Assembly: GCA_964023205.1 (NCBI GenBank)
Contig: OZ026850.1
Span: forward strand, 4,877,270-4,941,269
DNA length: 64,000 nucleotides
From: Lutraria lutraria
Taxonomy: Eukaryota > Mollusca > Bivalvia > Venerida > Mactridae
Reading direction: 5' to 3'
Each line of letters begins with the position of its first letter. Position 1 is the first letter of the stretch. Below the pieces are notes generated by a model. It did no database searches and had not been told where the DNA came from. It was given only the letters and a program-made list of their open reading frames with translations. The position numbers were made by a program, and so were the translations under genes. Below are positions 48,201 to 59,337 of the stretch, piece by piece.

Positions 48201-48832
48201 CTCCAGTGTTCTTTGCTCCTATATCACGGCAAAGCAGTGTGCCTGTTTCTCAGTCAGTTAGTCCGCGGACGTCAGGAGAATCACCTCAACAATTAGCCTA
48301 TAGAAGTAGGAAAGCAAGCGGACCGGCAGTTTTGTCATCGCAAGCATCCCAGGGAGGTAATGGCTGTAAAATTAAATCTCCTGTTGGCTTAGAACCAGTT
48401 GCTGCAGGTCAGGAATTGCATAAGCAAAAAAGCATGCCATGTATGAATGTTCCCTTGCAGAAAGACAAGCTACAGGACACTGAGCATCTTGACCATGTAC
48501 AAAGTCGTCATAGTTTCACTGACCTTTCTCAGTATGAGGAAATGTCATTTCCTAACAATAGCTTGTCCTCTAATAAGCAGATTAAATGCAGTTCACAACA
48601 ACAATTGTCAGGTGACTCCTCTACATGTAATGAATTACATTATGCTGACTTGGATCTTAAAGGCTCCACAGAGAACGTGGATGGTGCATCGCCGAGAATC
48701 ATTAAAAGTCGACATCCGTCATCATTGGATGATGTGTCACGGGAAGCGGTTCAGTACGCTGAAATTGATCATCTTAAAACGGGAAAAATGAAGAATACTA
48801 ATGAGAAAGATGTTATGTTTTATGTGAATTAA
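45264..48832 (+). CDS. IRS: IRS exon 11, long C-terminal docking region with stop
   Basis: Acceptor TTTTGTTTTGTAG ends at 45263; the split codon A+GT gives Ser556 and the frame runs to TAA at 48830. 1189 residues, Ser/Lys-rich and disordered, in one exon, like the single large coding exon of vertebrate IRS genes. YXXM sites: Y560 (YLPM), Y788 and Y816 (YMDM), Y1646 (YEEM). Further tyrosine motifs are YVPF, YMDF (twice), YCEI, YCDL and SYISDD (twice). Near the end Y1682 (YADLDL) matches the YIDLDL SHP2 site of IRS1, and Y1720 (YAEI) follows. The protein ends FYVN, so Y1742 has Asn at +2, as in GRB2 sites. No clear internal GRB2 YVNI site was seen. Confidence 0.93.
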
Positions 48833-49751
48833 TGGTTATACTTAATTTGTTTGCTTATGTTTTACCACAAGATGTTTTTAAATCATTGTTAAGAATCTTA
48901 TTAAGATCATTGCTGCCTGTGAGGATGTGAGCTTTATTATCATGTTATCAATTGTTACGTTTTTGAATCTATTTATGTCTATATCTGTCGTGTCCATTAT
49001 ATAGCGTATGTATTCGGTGATCATAATGGATGTACTAGTATTACTGTATGTATCTTTATCATTGCTCATATTTTTTCATATCAACTGAAAGAATGCTTGC
49101 AAGTGTTTTTTTCCCTTGCTTCTTGAATTACTTAAGAAATGGCCCCTTTTTGAGTGTATGTTTTTACCAATTTGCCCAAAAAATATTTTTATCTTTTTAT
49201 CATTATAATTATTATAACATTGTATTCAATACATTTAAAATTTATTTGCATAAAATATAAGATATGAAATTGAGATATTATAAATGTCCATTTTTATGTA
49301 TAAATATAAAAGCGTAAAAGCATCATTGTCTTTGAGGACTAGAAATCGTGTTAGTGGTTTCCTGACCGACCCTTTTTTGGTCCCGACCGTCAAGGGATTT
49401 TAACATTTATAAATTGTTCAGTGTTTTTTTTAGAATTTATTTCAAGCAAGATTTTTGGAGTGATTCAAGTGTTCTTCAAAGCCTTTGTCATTATCAACTT
49501 TAATTTGTATATTCATGACACTGTACTACAAATTCATAGATAATCATTTTTCATTGATTTTTATATTCATCATTTCAGTATTTTGTTACTGTGTTCATCA
49601 CTTAATTATTTTTTTAAGGTTGTGCTTCATTTATACCTCATAAAAAACATTTCTTATATAAAATGTATTTAAGGGCATCATTAGGAAATTGTTGGTTTGG
49701 TAAGACCAGATATCTTGATTATTTAAAAAAATCCTTTGAGCCAATTTTCTA

Positions 49752-50022
49752 TGTCCCCCCCCCATTTGAAATGTTGGAAGGTCATAGAGTGTTTCCCCTG
49801 TCTGTCCGTGTGTCCGTCCAGTCAAATTTTGTTTCAGAGAGATAACTCGAGAAAAGTTCATGATATGGGTTTCATATTTTACATGAAGGTGGAAAATAAT
49901 GAAATACTGGTCAAGTAGAATTACCGTTAAAATCCAAACATTTTCACAGGAGTTATGGCCTATTTTTGACTTATGGTAGCTCACAGCAGGGGCATTCGTG
50001 ACTTCTGGACACACTTCTAGTT
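49752..50022 (+). mobile_element. Helitron-like repeat ending CTTCTAGTTT
   Basis: A C-run then ATTTGAAATGTTGGAAGG, GTGTCCGTCCAGTCAAATTT, AGTTATGGCC and the end ACACACTTCTAGTTT (CTAG+T). The start is approximate. Confidence 0.4.
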
Positions 50023-52618
50023 TCAACTATTTTTATTGTTATTTTTATTCCATCTTTTCACTTTCAGTTACAAAAAGTCCCCCCCATCCTATATTTAAAT
50101 CTAGGTAGCATAATCACAAACCAACATTTTTTAAGGGTGGCCTGAGCTCTAAAATTTATTGTTTACTTTTCGATGATAGATTTTTATGGTCTGAAACTGC
50201 CAAATATGAATTCTATGTCTGTAATTGATATTACGGTTAAGTACCATAGGTACACTTTAGAGGAATTTTCGAATAAAAAGTAGAATTTTCATTACTAGCA
50301 ATAATTAAAAAGGTTGTAAATCTAAAAGGAATTCTTCATTTGGAGTTGTGTAGCTTATATCTTTTTTAAAAGTGGAATACCATCAATTTAGGGTTCCAAT
50401 GCCAAATTGCAGAAGGTATTTTTCACATCTGTAAATTTTATGAAATGGTAAGAAAGTGTTCTTAATAATTTTGTTAAATTTCCCCGTAACGGGTTTACCC
50501 CATCAATATGTGCTACACTCTTAACCTTTTGTACAGAAAATGGAAGGTTTTGTCAGTTAGTATTTGAAACAATTTTAATCCAAGAGGAAACGGATGGTCC
50601 TTCTTGACATAAAAAATGAATGCCGAAAATATTTGGATAAGATTTGAAGAATGTAAAAACATTGGCTGTGGCTTACAATTCATGTTCCTTTAAAATGTTT
50701 AGGGGTCTGATAAAAGGATAGTCGTATTTAGTGGATAAGCAATTTTTTAGTAATAATATGTTACTTACATGTACTTGGGCTGTGTTTCATGCATTTTTAT
50801 CTATGAATATATTGATGATTGACATGTTTTGTTTTGTTTTGTGCCAAAAGCATCAGTTTTCAGAAGTAAATATCTATTGTATTCTAAGGATATATTATTA
50901 TTCAACAGGTGTCAATTTTTATTTTTATTTGAAGCCAAAATAAGAATAAAAGTATAAATGTTTGCCCTAACGCAACCAACCCAGAAAAATGACCGCAAAC
51001 AAAAAATCATCAGTAACTTCTATTACAAAGACTGTAAAGAGGTATTTTCAATCATCTTGGCTTTTCTGATATCCATGTAATAAGCAATATGCATGTTGAC
51101 CCAGTTTTGATGGAAAATGAAAAAAGAAAATATTGAAAAAAACATATTTCCTAAATCTACCTATGTACCCAAAATTTTAAACTTGGAGAGCATTGTAGGG
51201 CAAACATAGAATTTTTTTATTTAGGCCTAATTGATATACATGTAGTGTTCAGCATTATGAATAAGTAACTGTTCAATATCACCCAGGATTTAGAATTGAG
51301 CATCATATCTATTTATCTGAAACAAATAGGAATTTTTTAAAGTTTTATGACGATTTTAAAAATTATTCCACTGTAAATTGGTATTAACTTTTGACCGAGA
51401 AAATAGACTTTAAAGTATGTGTGCACTTGCCATGTTCATTGTTATTTGTTGCTAGAAATTTAATAAATTTGAGGTTTTAAAATATCAATTAATTTAAGAA
51501 GAGGGTCAGTTGATAGGTAAAATTACTTCTTCTTCTGAATTTGAACTTTGTCTAGCATGAACTTATACTTAGATATGTTTTAATACTGAGGAATACAATT
51601 AAGGAAGGAATAAAAAGAATGGAATACAGATGAATATGTGAAGAGAAAAACAACAAATTTTGAGTCGTTTTTTATTTCGGGTAGGTTGGTACAGGGTAAT
51701 CAAGCTTAATTTTAGCCTTTTTGTATCAGGTTCCTTTGATGATAAAGTGTACATAGATTTTTATGTTTACAGTGTCCAGATACTTATATTTACTGAGATC
51801 AAACATTGCGCAGGACATAAAAAGGCGGGTGGGTGGGTGATAATTGTAGTACCAAGTTTGACCTTTTCTTGTTGACGTTCTCTTTGTTTCGTGTGTACCA
51901 TTTGTGTTATTTTACTTGTTTTTATGGAAATATAGTGTGAGCTTGTTATATTTGAGGATCATAAGGTTTTGACCAATGCAGTTTGAAACAAACATTCACT
52001 GTACTTAAAGCCCATAAGCTTTTTGCTATAGAAAAATATATGCAAAAAACAAGCAATTGCTGATATTATCCAAAGATAATTATTACTGACAAAACGAGCC
52101 CTATTTCTTCTTAAAACACTCATTTCACTGTGATTTTTGCTCTTGTAAACTTGAAATATGTAGAGCGCGTGACGTCACTAGATACGACGTGTGCGTAACT
52201 TGATGCGGGAAACACAGCTGTTCTATAAATAGTATTTATTTCAATGATATTGAAATAAATACAATTTTGGTTTTGGAAACATTTTTTCTTGCTATTAAGT
52301 ATGCACGTGAGGAAAACACACGGCATTACTCTGTTATAGGACTAAATTTATATGCTAATGGGGCTTTAATATGAATGTGTAACCTGACCACAGATTTTTT
52401 TCTTCTCAGACCAGTTCCTTAGATTTCTTTAAGTGTTGTTGACATTTATACTGAGATATATCTATCTACTGATTAGAATTCTCTCTGAAGCTATTCTGTC
52501 TTTCATTCCAGTGCATTTTACATGTTCGGTTGAATAGGAATCTTACTATGTAAAGTATTTCAAACAATTTTGATTGGAATTCACTGTATATAATGGTCTT
52601 GTTTAAGTCTATACTTTA

Positions 52619-52763
52619 TGTCAATAAATCAGTGATTTGATATATAGGCCCTGCTATTTGTCAGAGGGCAGTCGTATTGGCCCAAGGCCGTAGGCCGATG
52701 GCCAAATACGACTGTCCCGAGGACAAATAACAGGGCCTATATCAAATCACTTATTTATTGACA
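52619..52763. repeat. 145-bp near-perfect hairpin
   Basis: TGTCAATAAATCAGTGATTT, GATATATAGGCCCTGCTATT and GGGCAGTCGTATTGGCC on the left are mirrored on the right down to TTATTTATTGACA, around a small GGCCGTAGGCC loop. Arms are about 60 nt with only a few mismatches. Confidence 0.85.
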
Positions 52764-55001
52764 ATTTTATTAAATAACTTTATTATCTGAATCAGTTCCA
52801 TTTTAAATGTTTTGAAACCACATGAATAGCAAATTGCTTATACAAGATGGCCGCCATTTCAGCTAAAATCTATATCACTTTTTGGCCCTGCTCTAGCAGC
52901 CAATCAAATTGCTTAAAATGCGGGCCAATATCTTTATCACTTTTTGGCCCCGGGCCGGAAAGTGTTATAGGCCCGCTTATTGGAAATGTCAATGCATTAT
53001 TACGCCAGGCAGTAAACAAGTTACAAGGCTGATAATAAATAGTTATTTAATAATGAGTATTATACAGTGTTTTTTCTCTCTTTATTGGGAAGAGGCCTTA
53101 GTCTGTTGATTTTGGGAAGAATTATCGCTAAAATTGCTGATTTGGGAAATAAAATAGCTGGTGTAAGTTTGGATTTTTGGGAAAACTGCATGATTTTAAA
53201 GAAATTTTCAATCGGGAAAAGGCCTATAAAAGGGCCTCTGTTATAGAAGGTGAAAAAATCACTGGTATACTATTTAAATGTATGCCATAATTCTATGCTA
53301 AAATATAAATGATAAATTATAATAAAGAAATATTCTAATTATCTTATATTGACTTGGTAACGCTTGTAGTGTGTAAATGTTGCAGGCTTTATTGGCTTGT
53401 TAGATCGCTAAATGTTGTTCAAAATTGTACACTGTGAGATATGTCTGTTATCTTTGTATGGAATGAATTTGAATTGTTTATAAAGAATATGAATGAAAGT
53501 TTGGAGTATTGTCTGTTTGTTATAGTTGTTGACCATTTGAAGTCAAAAACTAATTGATTGTTATTATTACGATGATTTTTAATTAAAAAAGGCTTTGCTC
53601 TAATTTTGAGAGAATTTTATTAAAGATGTCAGGTCACAGTTAAAAAAATGTTTTCTGTCCCCCGGTATAAACAAGTGAAATTCATTTGTTTGTCAATAAT
53701 ATTGCGCAGACATGAACAATTTTGAAAACTCTTAATGATTTGCCGCATTGAAAAGCACAAAAAGCAGTCATCAGCCATAAAAATTAATTACCTTGTGCAT
53801 AAAATATTCATTAATGGATGACAGTAAACAAATATTTTTTTAATTGTGGCCTTGTTTTTATTGTATAGAGTCCTGGTATTGTTTGTTTGTTTGTTGATTA
53901 ATTAATATTGTTCCTTTGTTAAGTTAGTGAATATTCTAATATCTCTGTTAAATCACTGTACATTGAATGTACCTATTGTATGAAAACAGTAAGGTGTAAT
54001 AAAAAATATCAATAAAAATATTAATTAAATGCCATTCATTATTTTTACCCTTTAGATAATTATTGAAGTTTGCCATATGAATGAATTATTATCCATGCTT
54101 ACCTTGCCAGCTATTAAGCCAGGGTCATTAATGGGAATGTTTTTAGCTCGTCTGAGCACAATGAGGTCATTGTAAGCTTTTGTGGTCGTGCATCGTGTAG
54201 TGGCGTCGAAGTTTTCTTTAAACAACATCTCTTAAATCACTGTGCTAATTTCAACCAAACTTATCAGTTAGCAACCTATCTACGGATAAACTTGCAAGTG
54301 AAACAAGGGTAACATTGCTGATCTAAGTACAAATGATGATCCATTTATTCAAAGCTAAAAGACACAATTCACTATTCTATTAGCCATTAACAAAACAAAG
54401 TATATGGTCTAAACTAGGTAAACACAGATCATGTTTTAAGCCGTGAACAATTCTTAAAACACTCCTCATAATTCTCTGTAAAGACCACAACGAAGTAGAA
54501 AATGATATTCTGTTTCAACTAAATTTTGGATACATAGTTTACACTTTCTCTGATCGTTCGATATTATTACAAACTTAGATCTATATTCCATCATTAAGTG
54601 GTGGATATTAACCTAAATCTACACATTTTCTTCGATCCTTACCATTTCATGTGTATAATGATTGATATGAATATAGTTTTCAAAACGGAATCCTCTCTTG
54701 AGTTGCAGTTCATTTTGGTTTGATCGCTCAAAGTTCGATGTCATTCCTGTAAATATAGAGGTGTAAAAATACCATGTTTGTTTCTGGTATAATGCTCATT
54801 ACATTTAGGATTGGTCGCGGGTGGCTTTAGGTCAGATCGGTTAACCAGAGAACACATGTACTTTAGGCATAATCCGTCTAGTTGTCGTAAATTGGTAAAG
54901 AAATGTGTTTAATATAGTTATTGTTACGGATGTTGCCAAAACCTAACATTTCAATATTATTAGACTATATCACTGTTGTCTAAATAACGTACGTATGTTC
55001 A

Positions 55002-55507
55002 ATATGACACGCCCGTTTAACTCAAAATGCTGTTCCTCGTTGTGAGCGCCTATTATTGCATGCCTGACAACGTCAACAAGGTAAGTCTCCATATTTTTTA
55101 AGAATACAGGCCTGTGTAAAAAATATCGAAATGCATTTTGATGTTCCGAGTAGCCTACGCACATGTAAGGATATTGCCGGTCGGTGTACAATTTGATGGA
55201 AAAACGGTGCGACGCAGTCACTCTGGCTTGAAAACGAGAATGTACTTCCCCTGACCGAATATAAACATCCAAAACGTCAATCCAGGTCATTATCGTTACA
55301 TGTACGTACACGGAAAACCCATATATAATTAAGCTAGCTATAACTGCATTTCCGATATTTTTACACAAAGATCTATAGTTATATTCTTCATAATTTTGGA
55401 AAAACCTACTTTGTTGACATGCAATATGGGTGCTCACAACGAGGAACGGAAGTTCGATTCCACATAACATTTTTGTCGGAGAAGGATAATTAATCGGGCG
55501 TGATACG
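55002..55507. mobile_element. inverted-repeat element, TATCACGCCCG family, copy 1
   Basis: The left end TATGACACGCCCGTTTAACT, TTCCTCGTTGTGAGCGCC, TCAACAAGGTAAG is repeated in inverted order at 55380-55507 (GTTCCTCGTTGTGAGCACCC on the minus strand, tip TATCACGCCCGATTAA). Ends face inward over about 500 bp. Confidence 0.6.
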
Positions 55508-55609
55508 ATTTGTTCATTGAAAATACGAAACATAAACTAAATGTGGATATTTTATATTTGAAGTCAAATAACGTTCGATGCAATAATTACTGAAAAGGGA
55601 ATCGGTTTT

Positions 55610-55802
55610 ATATATATATATATAGCCTACTGCATAGCCCTACTAATTCGGCTTTCTGGTTGGCCGAGTTTCGTGAACGAATTCGGAAAGGCCATCCTCT
55701 GTGCGGGACGGAGCCAAGTCGAAAAAATGTATCGCCGTCACAAAGCAGTCTAATTAGTTGGACTAGCCTACTGCATAGACGGCAGCACAGACCTAGTCGT
55801 GT
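55610..55802. repeat. TA microsatellite and small AGCCTACTGCATAG repeat
   Basis: (TA)n at 55608-55623 is followed by AGCCTACTGCATAG at 55624 and again at 55765. The stretch between has short inverted segments (CTAATTCGG / GAATTCGG) of unknown origin. Confidence 0.4.
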
Positions 55803-56474
55803 CATATTATAAATTATAATAATGAATTAAAAAAATATTGTATAAGATTTAATTTCATCTAGATTGAAATTAAAAAAAAAACAAATATACAAAAGCATGC
55901 TCGTGAATTCATATCACATGATCATCTGTCTGGAGTGTACGTAGCTTATATAGCACATAGAGGTATATGTTAATCAACTGTTGTCATAATTACAAATGCT
56001 ACTAAATGTACAACAGTTTCAAGAAAGTCAGTTTGAATAAATGTTTTAAAGGGAGAAGACTGTGTACAGAAATGTGAATAATATCATGCGCTGACATTCG
56101 TTTATCAGTTCAAGGTTATTTCAGTTGATCAAGGTACGTGTTTCATTGTATTGTATGTTTTATGTGTTTACTTAAGTCAAACGTACTTTATATACGGTGC
56201 CAACAAAGTTAAATACGTACTAAGCTTCGCGTACAATGCGTAGATTTACTATACGATGTCAAATTATTCAGCACTGTACTGAATAGGGCTGATCGATCTA
56301 CATAATTGTATATCCGGTGACTTCGGTATTTTCCGTATTATACTCGTAGGTCTTCGTGAAATGACACAGTTTTCTGCTAAAGTATACGTACGCAAATTTT
56401 CTGAAGACGATGGATCTCTGATTCCATTTTGATATTAGACATTGTATCCATGCTTTTATTTATTTTTAGACACG

Positions 56475-56682
56475 CATGTGCGTACTCGAAAAGCCCTAAT
56501 TCAGCTAGCTAACTGCATTTCGGTATTCTTACTATAAAAGGTCTGTATTCTTCATAATTTTGGAAAAACGTACCTTGTTGACATGCATTATATGGGTGCT
56601 CACAGCGAGGAACTTTTGTTCCTCACAACATTTTTTCCGAAGGATAAATTACACTCGTTCTGAGTTAAACGGACGTGATAAA
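56475..56682. mobile_element. TATCACGCCCG family, copy 2 (one end)
   Basis: Direct repeat of 55290-55507: AGCTAGCTAACTGCATTTC, ATTCTTCATAATTTTGGAAA, TGTTGACATGCATTATATGG, GTGCTCACAGCGAGGAAC, ending GAGTTAAACGGACGTGATA. Confidence 0.6.
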
Positions 56683-57003
56683 GACGTTTTTACTGCATGC
56701 GAAGGATATATAGTGGCATAATACTAGTAAATTATGTATCAAATGTCTGGTTTCTGCCAACAAACAACAAGGCCGTTAAAATTTGCCTCACCAGAAAGAA
56801 ATTTCTTCATACACGCGTGGATCTACCATTCACATATGTAATGTTTACATATATCTTATTGACTGGTTTCGAACTGCGCTCATTCTTAAAACTGTCCAAG
56901 CAGTGGCACTTCAAAATCACTTTAAAAGAACCAGTTAACCACGATCTCCTATTTATAAGTTATTCTTTGTTAGTTTTCGTTTTTGTAGTAAGAGGCAAGA
57001 ACA

Positions 57004-57166
57004 ATGAGTGGCTACGCAAGTTATGATGATGCCTTAAATCCTAAATATGGGGATCCATTTCCGGTCCCGATTACCGTGGCAACAGCAGAAACATTAAAGG
57101 GTTATGGTACAATTATCACAGATTTTGAGAAAACGAAAGTAGAGATAACGCCATGGCCTGTTAAAG
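57004..57166 (+). CDS. ureidoglycolate lyase-like protein, exon 1
   Basis: The ATG at 57004 (GAACAATGAG) opens 54 codons ending VEITPWPVK, then one split base and donor GTACGG at 57167 (phase 1). A T-rich AG (TTTTTGTAG, ending near 56989) just upstream suggests a further 5' UTR exon. No signal peptide is seen. The segment ITPWPVKGW across the junction is typical of the region before the first beta-strands in this family, as I recall it. The protein continues in exon 2. Confidence 0.75.
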
Positions 57167-57681
57167 GTACGGAGGCATTTAGTTCGTGTTTTTGTGTGTG
57201 TTCCTTTTTGTATTAGTTTTTTTGTGTCTTAAATTCTTCATTCCATGAATTACTGGTTTATTCATGAGTTCAGCATAATTGAAGTTTCAGTAAGAAGAAG
57301 CTAACTCGAGTGTGAGGGGAAAATGCTGAGGTCGATCTAGCCTGTATGTAACAATTAATTGTTGCTGTGCTTTTAAGTATTATCATGGAAGACTGTTTCG
57401 TACATGTTGCATCATGTAATCTTTTATATCTATTTTCTTTCATACATTTTTTTGGAATCTAATTCAGTTTAATGAACTACAAATACAACAAAATTTTCAT
57501 GAACGCCACATATGAATAAAGGCTATATACTACCAACAAGTAACTCGTGTATACATGCTAAACAGTACCAAAATTTGATAGTAGAATTGATTTCTTTAAA
57601 TATCGTATCTTTGAAAATGGTAAATTAAGATGATTCACAATTGATTTCTTAGTCAGGTGGTATAAGTTTTCTTATTTTAAG
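57167..57681 (+). other. intron of the ureidoglycolate lyase-like gene
   Basis: 515 bp, GT-AG, AT-rich. Nothing further seen. Confidence 0.7.
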
Positions 57682-58157
57682 GTTGGAGAAAATTATGTCC
57701 CGACACTGGTACCTTGGGCGGTGAGTGCAGTGGTGATTTCGTCTACAAATGGGTCGGGGACCAGTGTACAGCAGTTAACAATGCAGTAGGTGGAGATTAC
57801 GTGACCGGCAGATTGCCAACGGACGTGTCGCCCAGCAATCGTACCCACGTGCTTGTCAGAGAAGCCAACTACCATCCAGATGGTGGACAGGTTTTCTTCC
57901 CGCAAAATAATGATCCCTTTGTGGCTTTACTTGCTCTTCCGGGAGATGACATTAAAATGAATAATTTTCAGGCCTTTTATTTCGATGGCAGTTTTGGTGT
58001 ACAGATTCACGCAGACATTTGGCACCAGCCTGTTTATCCAATAAATGACGAGGCCGTGTTTCTAGGGAAGCAGGGAGCTGTGCATGCGTGTGTTGCAGTT
58101 GACACTGTTGACGAATTTGGCAAATATTTACTGGTTCCTTTGACTAAACCAGCTTAA
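57682..58157 (+). CDS. ureidoglycolate lyase-like protein, exon 2
   Basis: Acceptor CTTATTTTAAG ends at 57681. The split codon gives Gly55-Trp56-Arg57 and the frame runs to TAA at 58155; whole protein 212 aa. Visible motifs: NNAVGGDYVTG; NYHPDGGQVFFP (His119, Gln124), followed by PFVALLALPGDD; FYFDGSFGVQIHADIWHQPV (His164, His169); GKYLLVPL. The HPxGGQ box and the second IH..xWH box fit the cupin-fold AllA/ureidoglycolate lyase superfamily, which splits ureidoglycolate into glyoxylate and urea at the end of purine (allantoin) breakdown. Enzyme activity is not proven; a related cupin of other function is possible. No peroxisomal C-terminal SKL-type signal (ends KPA). Confidence 0.68.
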
Positions 58158-58234
58158 TTTGAATGATAAACTTCGAGCTGGAAACCATGTGATACTTAAA
58201 TGCTCAAACAGTTTTAATTGTATTTGCTACTTAA

Positions 58235-58240
58235 AATAAA
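58235..58240 (+). terminator. polyadenylation signal of the ureidoglycolate lyase-like gene
   Basis: AATAAA 78 nt after the stop codon; a close, ordinary position for a short 3' UTR. Confidence 0.6.
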
Positions 58241-58287
58241 GCTAAATTTCACAGAACTGCTAAAAATATTTCCAACAAATTGAAATC

Positions 58288-58805
58288 CTTAAAGGGGCAT
58301 GCCCTGGAACTGAAGCGTCTCAAATAGCAATCAAATTGATATCATTTTAATGCCTAAATCAATTAATGAAAGCCCTGTAAAATATTTACAAAACATCCCA
58401 CTTGTTTACTCAAAATACACATTTCAAGAACCTGCCGATTTCGGCCTCAGAAATTATTCGTCATTTTCACAACTCGACCCTTTCGGTATCTGTCAAAACT
58501 GAAAATATCGCGGGAAAATGTCAACAAACTGAAATGGTAAGTATTTCTCATGTTATGTTCACTTGAAAGGCAGCGCACATGCTCAGTTAAACTCTCAGAC
58601 GTATCGGAAATATCGTTGTCGTCAATAAAAGGCTGTAAGCCTTTTATTCAAACCGACATACAAATACCGACTCGTGCGTTATAGGGTCATTTTTAGCTGA
58701 CATTCTTCTTTGACTTTTAGGTAATAATTGGTTTTACAAGTGACAAACTCATTTTTGATGTACGAACAAAAAGACACAGCAGTTCCTGGGCATGCCCCTT
58801 TAAAG
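58288..58805. mobile_element. MITE with TTAAAGGGGCATGCCC ends
   Basis: Left CTTAAAGGGGCATGCCCTGG and right end with reverse complement CTTTAAAGGGGCATGCCCAG; inverted identity extends through GGAACTG. An inner hairpin AAAAGGCTGTAAGCCTTTTA lies at 58627. It starts about 50 nt after the polyadenylation signal. No frame. Confidence 0.72.
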
Positions 58806-58952
58806 ACTTACGGTTTTAATAAGGTGGGAAACCAGTCTCAAGATGCAGCCTTTTCATTGGTCAATTTACAATTGAGCTAAGAAACAACCAGTAATTTTGC
58901 AGTTGTCTGAATTCAATTGAACCAGTCTGGATAGAGCATATGAGTACACTAC

Positions 58953-59160
58953 GTGTTTGTTGTTGGTTATACAGTACACAGGTGTTTGTTGTTGGTTGTA
59001 CAGCTAGTACACAGGTGTTTGTTGTTGGTTATACAGTACACAGGTGTTTGTTGCTGGTTATACACTACACAGGTGTTTGTTGTCGGTTATACACTACACA
59101 GGTGTTTGTTGTTGGTTGTACAGTACACAGGTGTTTGTTGTTGGTTATACAGTACACAGG
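58953..59160 (+). repeat. 29-bp minisatellite, seven copies
   Basis: Unit TGTTTGTTGTTGGTTATACA + GTACACAGG. One unit has a 4-bp insertion. The array runs directly into a 20-bp inverted repeat. Confidence 0.9.
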
Positions 59161-59227
59161 TGTTTGGCACGTTTTTATAATGCACCAACTGTTAGATATG
59201 TATTACAAAAAACGTGCCAAACACCTG
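59157..59227. repeat. perfect 20-bp inverted repeat with 31-nt loop
   Basis: CAGGTGTTTGGCACGTTTTT (59157-59176) and its exact reverse complement (59208-59227). The left arm grows out of the last minisatellite unit. Confidence 0.85.
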
Positions 59228-59337
59228 TGAAACAGCAGTGTGATCAGAAATAAAACATCACCTAATAATGATAGGGAAATGCTGGATTTTCTCTTTTCAA
59301 CAAGGTTTATTATGAAAGAGTGTTGTACAGGTATGCC

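Larger units (their letters stand above)
33034..48832 (+). other. IRS: insulin receptor substrate (IRS/chico family) gene, complete
   Basis: Gene span with eleven coding exons: 33034-33117, 35085-35394, 36018-36157, 36764-36906, 38143-38274, 40261-40380, 42148-42300, 42701-42924, 43702-43911, 44525-44674 and 45264-48832. All are GT-AG and phase-consistent; total 5235 nt, 1744 residues. The product is a cytoplasmic docking adaptor: the PH domain binds membrane lipids, the PTB domain binds the phosphorylated NPXY of insulin/IGF receptors, and phosphorylated YXXM tyrosines recruit the PI3-kinase p85 subunit. Eleven YXXM motifs are visible: Y388, Y414, Y450, Y481, Y497, Y514, Y538, Y560, Y788, Y816 and Y1646. 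It is longer than mammalian IRS1 (about 1240 aa). Introns are packed with SINE and Helitron-like repeats. Confidence 0.93.
48833..57003 (+). other. IRS 3' flank and intergenic stretch
   Basis: 8.2 kb. The first 1-2 kb may be IRS 3' UTR, but no AATAAA lies close to the stop (candidates near 50271 and 50944). It holds a Helitron-like repeat (49752-50022), a large hairpin (52619-52763), an AGCTCGTCTGAGC element start at 54146, and the TATCACGCCCG repeats (55002-56682). No convincing gene; the longest frame (54970-55533, minus) lies inside repeat DNA. Confidence 0.6.

Noticed and set aside
54970..55533. Minus-strand open frame of 187 codons
   Set aside because: It lies across the inverted-repeat element 55002-55507, so both ends of the protein come from the same terminal repeat; no domain or splice context is recognised.
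58940..59253. Three overlapping frames of Val/Cys/Leu-rich repeats
   Set aside because: All three frames are open through the 29-bp tandem repeat; this is low complexity, not coding selection.
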